A program made the translations under genes and the position numbers. A DNA stretch of 64,000 bases from Synchiropus splendidus (Eukaryota > Chordata > Actinopteri > Syngnathiformes > Callionymidae): the NCBI RefSeq assembly GCF_027744825.2, contig NC_071345.1, positions 13,393,501-13,457,500 of the forward strand. The letters run 5' to 3'. The notes beneath the pieces are model-generated. The model was not told where the DNA came from. It was given only the letters and a program-made list of their open reading frames with translations, and ran no database searches. Below are positions 52,002 through 64,000 of the stretch, in pieces. Each line of letters begins with the position of its first letter. Positions within the stretch are counted from its first letter, which is position 1.

Positions 52002-53083
52002 CAGTGTTGCAACGGCTACTTTGAAAAGAAAATCGGACGACTTATTACTTATTACTCCCTCAAAAAGTAACATTGCTACTTTACTGATGACTTGAATTTA
52101 AAAGTAACTAAGTTAGATTACAAGTTACTTGTCAAGTTACAGTTGGCTGCCGACGACAGCTCTCATTGCCTAAACAATATCTTTTGTGTCAGTTTGGGTG
52201 TTGGAGTTCTTCGGGTCCAGTGTCTTTCCACGTTTGGGGTCATTTTTTTTCAGTTATATGAATGTACAGACACACTCCAACCCATTGGAGCGAAAACCAC
52301 ACACAGAAATCAACAAGTATGAAAACAAAACAAAGTGATATATTGCCATTTATATCATAAAATGAAGGGAATGATCCATTATGCTGCATTATTATTATCA
52401 TTATTATTATTTTAGTACTTTTTTAAACGTTTGCTATGTCTCAGTGTGTCACGTCTCCCGGAGGCAGTAGTTGCACTTAAGTGACTGCTGTTACTCACCT
52501 CTACACTCTACACACTACAGAGAAAATGCAACATCAGTATATCACATCAGTACCGTTTCTTCCTGCATGCAAAGAAAAAAGAATCAATAAAAGTCTAAAA
52601 AAAAATGTTTAACTGGGCCTATGAAGAGGATAAAAAAAACTGGTACATAGTTTTGAGTCCGCACTTTCAACACATTTGCAAGGCTACTTAACCTGTGATT
52701 TCTGCATGTTGGTGGACCCTGCAGGGTTAATACTGTCATCTATAGCAGACAGTAATTCAAAGTAGTGGCTGTATTTTCCGCTAGAAACGTGCACCACTCT
52801 CCTCCCACCTTTGTTATTTACTGCCGTGTAGCCAGCAGCTTGACACGTGAGCTGGCCGTTGAAACCATGACTGGCGTGTCCCGCACATGACGTCCTGTCC
52901 AAAGACACAGTTATCAAAAATAAATGTTAATATTTTGCTTCCAGACAATGGCAACAATAGTAACGCGGGGTGACTTAGATAAGCAACTTTAATTCGATTA
53001 CTTTGTTTGAAATAGAAATGCGTTAGGTTACTCATTACTGAAAAAGGTTGAAATAAAAGAGTAATGCGTTACTGGCACCACTG
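52002..53083. mobile_element. Complete 1,082-bp non-autonomous hAT transposon
   Basis: Starts CAGTGTTGCAACGGCTACTT and ends in AGTAATGCGTTACTGGCACC then ACTG, so the reverse-complemented end begins CAGTGGTGCC. It is flanked on both sides by the identical 8-bp word GTTACGAA (51994-52001 and 53084-53091), the 8-bp target duplication expected of hAT. The termini are rich in GTTACTTTT/TAACGC words typical of fish hAT elements. Internal open frames (up to 77 codons) show no transposase domain, so it would need a transposase supplied elsewhere. Confidence 0.9.
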
Positions 53084-53091
53084 GTTACGAA
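53084..53091. repeat. Right 8-bp target-site duplication of the hAT
   Basis: GTTACGAA, identical to 51994-52001. Confidence 0.9.
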
Positions 53092-54739
53092 TGATGTAAT
53101 TCCGTTCATATTATTGACATTTTTCTTCACATTCATTTGAGGGCAATTGTTTCAGGGTTATTTTCCTGATCACTACTAGCAACAAAAATACATAAGATTC
53201 GTTTTTATCCCTTCAAATCATTTGAACTCCTCATTTCTTCTCTACAAATACACACAAAAAAGTTTATTATTCTTTGAAAAGGTCCAATCCCCTGAGGTCA
53301 CTTCTGGTATACAATGTGGCCCATATGGAGCTTCAAAGGGCCACAGGCAGTCGCAAGGTAGCCATCGTAGATAGACTTTTCTCTCGACAAACAAAGGGTG
53401 GAAAATGCTGTTTAATATCTCTACTACTGTCTGCTTTTTTTAAATATATCATTTTCTCCTCCCACTCGATGGATTTAAAAAAATCAGATGTTTCCATTTT
53501 TGGATAAAAAATATCCCTGTAATTGATAAATCAGTAAATATGATCACAGAGTACAGACATATGGTAAAAAAAGGGCTTTTATTTTCTTCTAAAAATTCTC
53601 ATCATTTTGTTAGTAGCTGCCTTTGTTCAGGGCAAAGAAATGTCAAGCTAACAGTTATAATTGTACATATTTCTCCACCTGAACTCTGACATTATGTCAA
53701 TTGAAAGTTACGACCATTGAGTCTCTCTGATCTGTTCCCTTTTGCCATCCAACCCCACATTGAAAGCTACTGACCACGTTGAGCCCCCGTCTCTGGCAGG
53801 ACGAACAGCTTGGAGCAGTCCAGATGTTCCCCTCCACCATGTGCTGACACACGATGACTCCCTCCCCCAGGTGACTCCAGGGACCTCCCAAGAAAGTGCT
53901 GTTGGCAGCACTGCTAATTTGTGATCAGTTTTGGCCATCAGATTTTGGACTGGTGCCACAGCTTTTCTGCCTGCAGGAGATTTTCAAGTGGAGAATAGTG
54001 GGACATTGAGCGATGTGAATCAGAAGGTTGTTATTGTGGACCTTCCTTTCAGAAGGTTCAGACTTGTCTGAATAGAGAGAGACACACTTGCCCTGGAGCC
54101 AGTGGACGTGTGTGGACGGCAGCTGCCCGAGTTACAGATAAGACCTTTGTTTGGCCGGCCTTCCTGGTTTTACATCCTTGTCTCTGTGATTGAGACACTC
54201 TACGCATTGTCCTTTTGCTGCCTTGAACCAGTCGACCAGACCAACGTGTTGGCTTTAGAATCCAGCTTTCCCAGCTACTGCTGTTGTTGCTGCTGCCTCT
54301 TGTGATAACGTGAAGTGGCATACCATCATTTTAATAGATCAAATTTTAAAGTATGTAGTTACTGAAGATACTGCTTGTATCTTCAACCTACCATTGGGCC
54401 ACAAGGAACTAGCTCTTACGACAATGGAGTTCCACAGCAGCAGATGGTTTGGAAAGAAAACCCTTTCCAAATGCCATGATGTCTTTGGTTTAAATTTCAC
54501 CATTGTGAGGCGACTGGAAGTTTGTCCTCATATTATCTCTTTGTATTTTGCCATGATCTTTTCAAATGTGCTTGTGACCTTTAATTTTCTTCTAAGGAAA
54601 GCGCTGTTTCTTATCACAGACGCCGAATCTCCGCCCAGCTTCAGTATCTGCTTTGTTCTTCAACAAATGTCTTTGTGCACTGCTGAAGTAAAATGCTAAA
54701 ATAATAACACAAGGCTTTGGTCTTTTCATCTGAGCGTGG
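53092..54739. other. Non-coding stretch, no gene recognised
   Basis: A 129-codon open frame on the plus strand (54310-54699) has no recognisable domain, no family resemblance and no clear splice context. I treat it as chance. Nothing else is supported. Confidence 0.45.
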
Positions 54740-54792
54740 ATATATATAGATAGATATATATATATCTATCTATATATATATATATATATATA
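54740..54792. repeat. TA/TAGA simple repeat
   Basis: Imperfect TATA with GATA/TATC interruptions that make it locally palindromic. Confidence 0.9.
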
Positions 54793-54819
54793 CACATACC
54801 ACATATATTTGATATATTT

Positions 54820-55193
54820 TCAGTTTTGTATTTTCCATTAAAAGATATACCTTTCTACAGTTTTATTTAATTTAATTCATTTTAAATATATATGTGTGAT
54901 GTTTTTATCCATCCCTAACATTTAGATAAAATATTGTAAGAATGTTTTCATAATTTGATATATATATTTAATAAAAAAAAACAATTTTGAAAAAAAAAAA
55001 AGTGCATTCCATGTAGAGCAGAGTATTCTTTTTTGTGTGTGTCTGTTTGTTTTATTTTCTTTCATATTTATTGGTTTATTTTGACAATAAACTGTAAACA
55101 ATAAGTCAATATTTAAATTCAATATTAAATTTTTTTGTCTTTATTTCCATAATTATATCAAATTATTCTGAACAACAATATTAAAATTTCCCC

Positions 55194-55195
<2 letters not shown>
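54820..55195. repeat. Diverged direct repeat, copy 1
   Basis: Colinear with 57968-58375. Shared words in the same order include TTTTCCATTAAAA, ACCTTTCTACA, ATATATGTGTGA, TTCCATGTAGAGC, GTTTATTTTGACAATAAAC versus GTTTATATTAACAATAAAC, and ATTTCCATAATTA. AT-rich and non-coding. Copy 1 runs into a long TA tract. Likely two insertions of one non-autonomous element. Confidence 0.85.

Positions 55196-55196
<1 letters not shown>

Positions 55197-55258
<62 letters not shown>
55197..55258. repeat. (TA)n microsatellite, about 62 bp
   Basis: Perfect TA run of about 31 units, directly after repeat copy 1. Confidence 0.97.
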
Positions 55259-55261
<3 letters not shown>

Positions 55262-56324
55262 CTTCTAGCTTCACAAGCCGCCTTTGTAGGAAATGTCCCA
55301 CAGCTACTCTTGAATGTGACCAGCAGTGACAGTCTGTGATCGTCTGGTGTTTCAGGAATGTCAAATAAAACTTTCAGTTTAGTATTGAATTCGTCAGCAT
55401 CGATCAAAGCAACAGGAAGTGGCAGTTTAAAAGCTTTCAGACTGAAACTCCAGGTCCACAGGAAGTATGTGACTTGCATGAAGAGAAAGCAGCCTTCGCG
55501 TTCACTTCAGTCGCCTCTTTTCTGAAGCCACCACTTTGTACAGATTTCCTCCAAGTCCCGACATATTGGCAATAAAGCCGAGTCAAGTATGCTGTTAGCA
55601 CACTCTCTTTATCAGGGTAATTAATTCTGGGAAAACTTCATTAAAGCCAAACTGTTATTTTCCACTAGAATGATTCATGGCCGCCCCGTCCTTGGAAGGC
55701 CAGGCAGAAGCCCGGATGACAAAAACAAAGTAGTGTGTGTTGATAAGGAACAGCACCGGAGTGAAAGCCTGAAGGTCAGTGCTGGTTGAGCTGGGAGCTC
55801 CCCGAGCGCTGAGGAATCTGCTGACATCCGCCGTCTTTGTTCTGTGTAATTGGCTAAAAGACTGAGCAACTATATTTACACATCCCCAAAGAACATTAAT
55901 TACAGAACGGGAGGGAGAAAAGGTAGATTCCTCCTGTGGCTGCACATACGAATGCTGACGTCGGAGGATCACAGACTGGCCTTTAATACACTGCATTTCA
56001 CGTAAAAGCATATAGAATTCATCGGCAGAGAAACGTGTCTAGAAAGACGTTTTTCATAGAGGAGTGAGTCAAAATATTGACAGCAGGCTGAAGGTGTGTT
56101 CATGTGCCGCTGTTACAATCCACATTCAATGGAACTTTCAAGTCATTCTGCATTCATTCATGCCTCCTCCCTTATCGTCATGTGACTACCAACTTTATAT
56201 AAGTTATCAATAGACAAGGTTTTACGATCATATTTAAGAACATTTTTTATGTTTTCACCCTTTATCGAATATTTAATTTGTGACACTTGTCACAAGACTT
56301 ATTTACAGATGTCATTTCTTAAAG

Positions 56325-56382
<58 letters not shown>

Positions 56383-57967
56383 AATAGCTTGAATTATTGA
56401 ATTTTTTTTGCAGTGTCCATTATATGTATATTCAGTGCAGCATGTCATCTGAAATTATAAATTCTACTTACATTCTTCTTCTTCCTATTATTATTATTAT
56501 TGTTATTACCCACTAATTCTGCACAACCGTCCTCAGGAGGCAACAATTTCCACAGACGGCTGCGCTCAGGTCTTTTTTTTTTGGGTTTGCTTGTCTGTTC
56601 ATTTCTTGAAGCCTAATGGAAGCAGATTTTGCCCTTTGCTGGCTTCGCTTTCTCGCAGCTCCGCTGTACAAATGATTCACGTCTGAACCGAAAAGAGCAG
56701 CCAGCAAGTGACCTCTTCACATCTGTGGCTCCTCAACTGCTCGGTTAAGCTAAGAAGCTAACCAACCAACAACTACTTCCTGTTTCCCACAGAAATAACA
56801 CCACTTTTTAGATGAATCCAGGTTCAAGAAACTTTCATTTCCAGCACACCTTGGGAGTTTTTATTATTTAAATATTTACTGTTCAACGGTTGTTGTGAAT
56901 TCATTCAAATAATGTTAATTCATGCTTTCGGGGACAATTTCTGTTTGCTGTTTTTTTTGGGTCACAGAATATTTGATTTGTGTTTGAATAATTCACATAT
57001 TTCATATAAAAAAGGGCACAACTGTACCTTTATCTTTTTGCATCGCACCTGTCTGTTGATTTCCTCAATGATTCTGGGATCAACTCTGACAGACCAAACA
57101 AGTCATGCGCCTTGTCCAACACAACATGACCTTTGGACACTCTGATGTGGCTGTATGGAGGATAGAAAACTGCCAATTCAATCCAGTTCTGTCCCGACTC
57201 GCCCAGTTCTCCCCAAAATCCCATGCAAGCGATCAAGCTAGTCCTTCAATCAAACATCTATTACAGCACAAACTGAAGCCTGCAGAAGGTTTAAATGCTC
57301 TGCAAATAGCTGTTGTTCTGGTTTAACATTAAAATGACTCTGGAGCTTCTCCCGTCGATATAATTGCTGTTTGTTCTCCTTTTCTGCTCTGAGTCACTTT
57401 TTATGTAAATATCCTGAATGTACTTTGTCAGGTTTGTGTTGTCATAGCACATGTATCCACAATAACTCGCAAGCAGGATCAAGGCGGACGCAGCCGGAGA
57501 AGCCACGCCACACCTCCTCCAGCTCCCATGAGGTTTCAGACGTGGCCCTGTGATCGGCGTTACAGCAGGTCAGGGGCTCGAGGATCATCTCCAAATGGAA
57601 CTGGGTGTCTAGCCATTTCATTTAGCCACACAGCCACTCAAACTGAATTGAAATGAAGCATGTTTTTCCCTCTTAATAAATGCTCTTTATTGATGAAAAG
57701 TGCTGGGGCACAAACTCCAGAGCATCATATCCAAGCTGACCCTGCCAGAGGCTACAACACTCTGAAACCTTCACCAGACCGGTTTCTAGCTCACGCTTCA
57801 TCTTCTGAGAGGATGTGAAGCCTCCTGTCATGAACCTTTTTCAAACTCTAGATGTTGCACTCATATTCTGAGCCTCTAGCTACTCATCATTTTTATGTTG
57901 GGAAGCAACGACCTGAGACCATATTTTTTTGTGATATTAAAATAATTTCACAAATTCGTTTTTTTTC
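55259..57967. other. Non-coding stretch between repeat copies
   Basis: No gene supported. It contains the 56.3-kb TA tract. A block at 57.0-57.55 kb has several short open frames but no recognisable protein. Confidence 0.45.
56326..56380. repeat. (TA)n microsatellite, about 55 bp
   Basis: Perfect TA run of about 27 units. Confidence 0.97.
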
Positions 57968-58439
57968 CCTTTTTATATTTTCCATTAAAATATGTACCTT
58001 TCTACAATTTTATTTTAATTTAACTTATGTTTCAAAAATATATGTGTGACCACTTTGTCCATCCTCAAATTTTGATAAAAACATTTAATAATCTTATATA
58101 TACATTTAATAAAACAGTACATCTAATATTGCAAAAAAAAAAAGTGTGTTCCATGTAGAGCTTTTTGAGTATTAGTATTATTATTTGGGGTTTTTTTGTG
58201 TGTGTGTCTCATATTTCTTTTTTTGTTGGTTTATATTAACAATAAACAGTAAACAATATTGAAATTCAACATTTTATTGAGCTTTTTTTGTCTACAATTT
58301 TCTTAATTTCCATAATTACATCAAATAATTGTGCACTAAAATAATTTTTTTTCCTATTTTTTCCCCAAATACAGAAATACCTCTCTTGACCGTCCCATTG
58401 ATAACATGGCCGCACTGTGAATTCAGTTTCCCACCCCTG
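57968..58439 (-). mobile_element. Diverged direct repeat, copy 2, with hAT-like terminus
   Basis: The left 400 bp repeat copy 1 (54820-55195) at a near-constant offset of about 3.15 kb. Copy 2 continues to CCACCCCTG at 58431-58439, so the minus strand begins CAGGGGTGGGAAACTGAATT and contains TGCGGCCATG, a hAT-like head (CAGGGGTG...GGCC). This suggests the whole pair belongs to a non-autonomous hAT-like family read on the minus strand. The opposite terminus was not found. Confidence 0.6.
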
Positions 58440-61400
58440 GTCTAGAGGGTCTTGGGGGACAGATGGTGAAAACTGCCTCGTGAAGACTTGTCTGCCAAGA
58501 GAAGGCTCCAGCTTGACATGAAACAAGCATCAGTAGCACTGGTGTTACACACTTCCGCATAAAAATATCCCATTATTTATGTGCCACTAAACTGGTAAAG
58601 CAATACACAGGATAGTTTATTAAAATACCGGTCAGTTTGTGCAGTCACCTTTATTATTAAATTCATCTGGTACTGAATTAAAATGGTGGGGATTTCTCTC
58701 CATGTGTTTTATTGTTTAGACTCCCATGTTGGACAAATACGATGAACATGATGAACAAGTGTTCATGCTCGATAAACAATTATGACTGACTGCAGTGCAA
58801 AGACAAGTGGAAAGCTCACCATGTAAATGTGGGTCTGACCTCAGTATCTGTTTCTGGTATCCTGTTCATCACTTCCTGTTATTTTTCTGTAGAAACTCAA
58901 TGCCACTTGGACACTCTCACCCAGTGAATGTGTGTCTACGTGCTCACATTTTGCAACAGCTGTGTGCGGCTTACAACACGTTTAGGTAACCGACAGAGAG
59001 AGAGTGATCAAAGAACAAAGGGCAAACAAACACAATGTGATCTGTATGAATGTAAACACAGTCATGTTCAGCGAGAGAGAGAGAGAAAAAGCACAGAGCA
59101 GTAAACCTCCGATGTTACCTTGAATAAAAGACGATTGAGTCAAGTAGGAAAAAACAAAAAATAAATAAATATTGGACGTACAATTGAGGCACTTGGCTGA
59201 AAAGAACGAAAGACTGACTAGGGAATCATGATAAGAGGCTGCAGAGAGAATACAGCAATCTGGATCCATTTTTCTCTCTCTCCGGAATAATGATGAAACG
59301 CTACACAGAAGGGTCGGTAATAGAAGAGATGGGATGATGTGCCGCTGCTGCCTAAGCCGCAAGACACCTGTGAATCATAAATGTGACTTAATAAAATACT
59401 TTTTTGATGGCGAAACCTTTGCTGCAGAGAGGACTGCGGGAATCTAATCTGTCACGCTGATATATGACACAGCAAGTGCCTAAATTCTTGGTTTTACGAC
59501 TGCGCCGCCGAAAAAAGAGTGATCTCAGCAGGCGGGGAATATTTCGGATGTTTTCTGCGTTTTTAACGTGTGAATTCCGCCTTGTTGAGCGTGAAGCAAT
59601 GAATCAAACGGCGTCTGGTTCAGTCAATTTTTTTAGTTAATGAGACGTGACAACTGCTTCTTATTGCTTGTCGTGACGAAAATTGGTGATGCAATCCAAA
59701 GAAATGGCTCTTAATCAGTTTCCACTGTGAATAGCGTTGCGACGGTGAAGATGCCAAACTGTATGATTTTATTTTTCTTTCATTATTTTGAATGGCTTTG
59801 GTTTGTGTTTCCTCTACATGAGTCCTCTGCATGAACATGACCCTCTTGCATGGACAGAAAAGGTGAAGGCATCAGCAGGAGACCCTGAGTCGAGCTGCAG
59901 CTTCCCTGGAAAACAAAGAACAGCTATTCAGGTTAAAATATTTTCATTATCTCTGAAAAATGAAGTATCTGTGCTGATGAATGAGTGGAGTTTTGTAGAG
60001 AAAATATCAAAACGCTAATATCTCTTATTTTTGAATGTCAAATGGTCCAAGAGGCGAACCCTGTGGTGCACCATTTAAAGGGAACAGATGTGGAGGAGGC
60101 ATAAAATGAATGGGGATTTTGCATCGCAAACTAAACTGAGTGACTTTAATATGAGAAAACTATTTACTTTAAATGGCAAGATACTGTAACATTATTTTTA
60201 CTATAATAGCATATAATTTCAGCACAACCTTACATGTGTTTTTGGTGCAATGAAACCATTTATGAGTGTAAAACAGAATTTATACTTTCAATAGTTCCGA
60301 TGTTGATGTTCCCAGAAAAATCCTTAACATTCATGATGTCAGCTTGTTCCGTCGCAGTGGTCATTCTTTGTGTGTTTACATTTTAGAGCACATTTATTGA
60401 TTCATGTATTTAGTTTGAAGCCAACTACTCTTTCAAAGAGGTAAACCTTGGTATCTCTCAAGTGTAAATTAAGGTTTGAAATGCAATGTCATGCTAGCAG
60501 TTAGCTGTGCTTTGTCTTCAGACAAGAAAGACTCCATCATTCTGCCTTGGAGGTGTGTGATCAACTTAGAGGAGCAATAGGTTTTAAAACCGTTTCAAGT
60601 TATGTTTATCCTCCGACAGTGAGTGAGCATATGACCGGTGCACAGTGTGCACAAAGTTTCCTCGGTGAGTGAGATCTGCAATTTTTAAAATGAGACCAAG
60701 ACGATCTCTTCACTTCGGTCTGATCTAACAGCCCCACTTTGTCATGAGAAATTCAGAACCAAGGAGCCAAATCAAATTGGTCCAAAATGATCCAAGAGAT
60801 GGAGGACTGGCCATGACAGACACCGAGCTAATCACCAGCCATTTGAAAGAAATAAGAACAGGAAGTGCTGGTCCGGCCACGAAAAAATATTGTTTTATCT
60901 CTTACGGGTCAGGAAAAGGCTAAGAAGCAAGGTCAAGTTGGAAATAAAATAAGAAGAAAAGCACCAAAATGGAAGCCAGACGACCAGGCTTGTGATCACC
61001 CGTGTCAAAAGACCCTGGAGGCTGTTGTAAAATAAGACAAAGAGAGACAGGAAACACCAAAATAAAGCAGGAAGAAGTCTACATCATGTTAATCTTAATT
61101 TTAGTTTGATGATAGTAATAGCCCATGGATTGAAATGTTCTATTTTCAAGTGGTTTCAAGCTGCTTTCAAACGTACCATGAGCACAGGACCTTGCGTAAG
61201 GGTGGACATAGCTTACACAAGTGTCAACGCCACAAAGTTTTGCGCCACATACTGCGTCGCTATCCAGTGAGCGACGCCCTTCTGAGCTCATCACGGTTTG
61301 CTGCTCAGTTTAATGTCTCAACAGCTTAAGTTTAGCGTCAAGTGGAGGCTGGTGATTTAGCAATAACAACCCACCACGTCAATAAACCTGATGTGGAAAA

Positions 61401-61742
61401 CATTTTTTTTTTTTTATACTTGAGCCCATGTTGAGAAAAAGGTGAGATGGTGACTGAGGAGAAAACATCGGAGAGCAGGCAGAAGGTGCGAGCGCCAGTG
61501 TAAAGGAGGAAGAAAAACAGTTCTTGGTGAGGAGGATAGGGAGTTGGCTGATGTAATTGAGATAGAATGAGATAGTATCAGCTCCGGGGTCGCCATGAAT
61601 AAACAGAGGGAGGGCACGGAGGACAATTGGGTGTGTGAAGGAGAAAAGGGCTGGTCCTATGCATGTCTGTGTCTGTGTGTGTGTGTGGAAGCATTCTCAT
61701 ATGCCTTCAAGCATATGTGGCGCTTGCATGCATGTCCCTGTC

Positions 61743-61780
61743 TGAGAGCGAGAGAAAGGCAGAGAGAGAGAGAGAGAGGA
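61743..61780. repeat. (GA)n tract
   Basis: Imperfect GA run ending in a perfect stretch of nine AG units. Confidence 0.85.
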
Positions 61781-62641
61781 TCATTGTTGTGAAGGGGGGA
61801 GGGGACGGCGTCACTATAAGCCCTATAGAACTGACTGGCTGGTGCTTTCCCCCGTGGAGCTCAGCTTGTGTTTGTGCCGCGTGGAATAAAGGCCTCGCTC
61901 GTGGGGAAAACCCAGGGGAGCGTCACCTACACAAAACACCGTCACACACAAGGTTGTCCGCGCTTTGTCTCGTTCATCCATCAAACTCCACGCCGCAAAC
62001 TTATCACTGTCACATTTGAGCACGATCTCCGCCACACGAGAGAATAATAAAGAGCGGAAAGTTGCCCCGAGTCGTCCTCTTTCAACCCCCTCTTATGTCT
62101 CCGCATTATCATCAAAACAGACGCATATGTGACTTTTGGGAAGAAAATATCCTGACATATGGCCTCGATCAGACCTGGGTTGGGTTGGGTGGGACCAACT
62201 GCCGAACTTGGACAGTTTGGATTTCTCAAAAGGACCTGCAGTGAGTGTGAGTGCTATTTAAAACGCAGAGAGAGAGATGAGCTGATAATCACATACGAGC
62301 ACTTCCCGCCGCCACTGACAGCACAGGGGCTGTTAGGCTCCTATTATGGACTTGTGAGTAAATATTTTCAAACTGCTCTGCTGCAGGTTACACATATATT
62401 TGGCTCTTAGCTGGATGAGAAAAACACACTCGTTGGTCACAAACATTCAACCAAATAAGCACTTTCTGTTTAAATCTGAAAATCCTCAGTGGCCTATTTT
62501 GAGACGGAGGCTAACTCAAGAAAGCAAATGGCATCCAAATATTCGAGTTTGTGTTTTCAAACTGGCTGAAAGGACCTTGCTTTCTGGTGGTGGCGAGTTT
62601 CCTCAAGAGTACAGACCTTCTTTTCCCAGACAAAAAGTGTT

Positions 62642-62654
62642 CAAGATGGCCGCC
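62642..62654 (+). promoter_or_regulatory. YY1-type motif
   Basis: CAAGATGGCCGCC is close to the YY1 consensus AAnATGGCNGC. YY1 sites of this kind often lie at promoters, but no transcript start is evident here. Confidence 0.3.
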
Positions 62655-63142
62655 TCCCTTATGTTACGTCTTCCTCAACTTCACTGACGTTAGCCTTTGT
62701 GTTGCGCTAGGAAAACAACTGTGAGCGAAAGGTAACTGAATTAAGTAAAATGATTGTAAAATAATGATTTTCCATGGGAACGACTTGTTCACAAGCGAGA
62801 GAATGATGGAGCGTGAAATCGACAGACGGATCGGTGCAGCATCTTTAGTAATGAGGGTGCTGCTATCAATCTGTCGTGGTGATGGAGGAGATGAGCCGCA
62901 AGACAGAGCTTTGGTTTTTATACCCTCATTCACGCTCGCGAGCTTTGGGCGGAGGCCAGAGGAACAAGATGGTCGGCGCGCTTCCTGAACAGGGTCTGCG
63001 TTGTGGATTAGGGTTAGGAGCAAGGTCATCCAGGAGAGGCTCAGCAGAGTGGAGCCTTCACCCCACTACAAGTGGCTTGCACTGTTAGTCAGGAAGATGA
63101 AGTATGGTGGAGCAGAGCCAGGCGACAGGAGAGCATATGCAT

Positions 63143-63215
63143 GACCAGTGCCAAACTCATGGCCTGGGGGCCAAATCTGACCTGCAAAGTGATTTTTTTT
63201 TTTGCAGCCTAGGGT
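63143..63215 (+). mobile_element. hAT-like repeat head fragment
   Basis: CCAGTGCCAAACTCATGGCC followed by GGGGGCCAAATCTGACCTGC matches the CAGGGGTGTCAAACTCATGGCC...GGGCCAAATC head of fish hAT-like non-autonomous elements, also seen in decayed form near 29324 and, reversed, near 10150. The AT-rich sequence to about 63430 may be its body. Confidence 0.45.
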
Positions 63216-63430
63216 GCTGTTCAATACTAGTGTGTGTCAAACACACAAAGATGTTTGAGTCTCGCGATGTTGACAAGTATCCATTTGAAGTTGAATAAAA
63301 ACAAAAGACATGGAACAGAAACTCATTGCAAGTAGTGGCAACAAAAGAGAAATCAAATTAAATAACACACAAACAAAAAATATCTGAGATCCAACAACTG
63401 TGAATTGAACAAAATTAAATGCAGAATAAT

Positions 63431-64000
63431 TCATCTGAATTAGACTAAAACTATTTGGAGGTCAGTCGACTACCAAACCGCATTTCAATACCGCGAAGAC
63501 AAGCTATTTTGACAGGTGTATCTACAAGGGTCCTGGTCACTTGGATAGTTCCAATGACAAATTCTTGGAAATCCATTTGAAAATCCAAAAAAAGCTTCAA
63601 ACTGAGGTGACGGGTGTTTGATGAGCTGTGTCTTTTTCGACCCATTTTGACACTCAACACAGATTAATATGTTAAATTAGCTGGGTTTTTTTTTCTTATA
63701 TTCTGACCAACCATCCAAATAAACAGAGTTGAGACTAATGCCGGGCTAAAGAGTAACCTCCAAAAGGAAGGAAGGTTTAGTTCCAGAAATCACGACGGGA
63801 AATCACCTTGCAATAATATTGTTTTATGGCTGATATCTGAGATCGGAGACACGTACACACTTGCAAGACTCATTGAGCAACCCTTTACGCAGTTTTTTTT
63901 GGTTCAGTCGATGTTTTCAAGAAAGGTTTATTCTCAACTTTCTGTTTGTCAAAGGTCTGTGTTGGAGTCTAAAAGCGAGCGTAGATCCAACTCCGCACTA
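63431..64000. other. Non-coding stretch to window end
   Basis: No gene or clear repeat recognised. AT-rich with short T runs. Confidence 0.5.

Larger units (their letters stand above)
58440..63142. other. Non-coding stretch, no gene recognised
   Basis: I see no exon. It includes GA-rich tracts (59.07-59.09 and 61.743-61.780 kb), a GT run (61.665-61.688 kb), an 11-base T run near 61.405 kb, and a CpG-containing block at 61.79-62.10 kb. A YY1-type site CAAGATGGCCGCC lies at 62642-62654. Confidence 0.45.

Noticed and set aside
54310..54699. 129-codon plus-strand open frame
   Set aside because: No recognisable protein features and AT-rich repeats follow directly; treated as chance.
60040..60095. 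Phrase resembling an antisense LINE consensus (GGTCCAAGAGGCGAACCCTG)
   Set aside because: Too short and diverged to support a call, and the surrounding sequence does not continue the match.
1..64000. CRISPR array, operon or mobile defence system
   Set aside because: Vertebrate nuclear sequence; the only tandem repeats are microsatellites, and no spacer-repeat pattern or prokaryotic gene cluster is present.

Overview
The window looks like ordinary euchromatic nuclear DNA of a teleost (ray-finned) fish. The evidence is a vertebrate-type CITED transactivator gene with a spliced 5' leader, very AT-rich gene-poor flanks, many vertebrate-style microsatellites (GATA/GACA, CA, TA, TTTTA), and degenerate transposable elements of fish type (hAT-like DNA transposons and non-LTR retrotransposon fragments). 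There is no sign of prokaryotic, plasmid or viral gene organisation.

Only one protein-coding gene can be supported: a cited4-type gene on the minus strand. It has a 239-codon ORF in one coding exon (12346 to 11627). A splice acceptor lies 9 bases upstream of the ATG, a strong donor marks a probable non-coding first exon (near 12978-13055), and a GC-rich promoter lies around 13050-13300 with a GC box, an inverted CCAAT box and a weak TATA-like element. The 3' UTR probably runs to a poly(A) signal at 10639-10644 and carries AU-rich elements. CITED proteins bind the CH1 domain of CBP/p300 through an acidic C-terminal domain and act as transcriptional co-regulators in the nucleus.

Layout: 1-9.85 kb is non-coding 3' flank with no recognisable gene, notable for an inverted pair of full CRE palindromes at 6.4-6.5 kb. 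9.86-10.26 kb is a degenerate hAT-like repeat just beyond the cited4 poly(A) signal. 10.6-13.3 kb is the cited4 locus. 13.42-13.66 kb is a 240-bp GATA/GACA array immediately upstream of the promoter. From 13.7 to 64 kb I see about 50 kb without a convincing exon. It contains hairpins at 20.2, 21.3 and 21.8 kb; hAT-like heads at 29.3 and 63.1 kb; LINE relics at 39.3-39.7 and 43.2-43.4 kb (both antisense); a 540-bp terminal-inverted-repeat element at 46.9-47.4 kb; an intact-ended 1,082-bp hAT with a perfect 8-bp target duplication at 52.0-53.1 kb; a diverged direct repeat pair at 54.8 and 58.0 kb; and long TA tracts.

I found no novel multi-gene system. The useful results are the gene model for cited4, the microsatellite abutting its promoter, the precisely bounded hAT insertion, the paired repeats, and several motif clusters in the flanking desert that are candidates for cis-regulatory elements. 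Conservation of those clusters cannot be judged from a single sequence.
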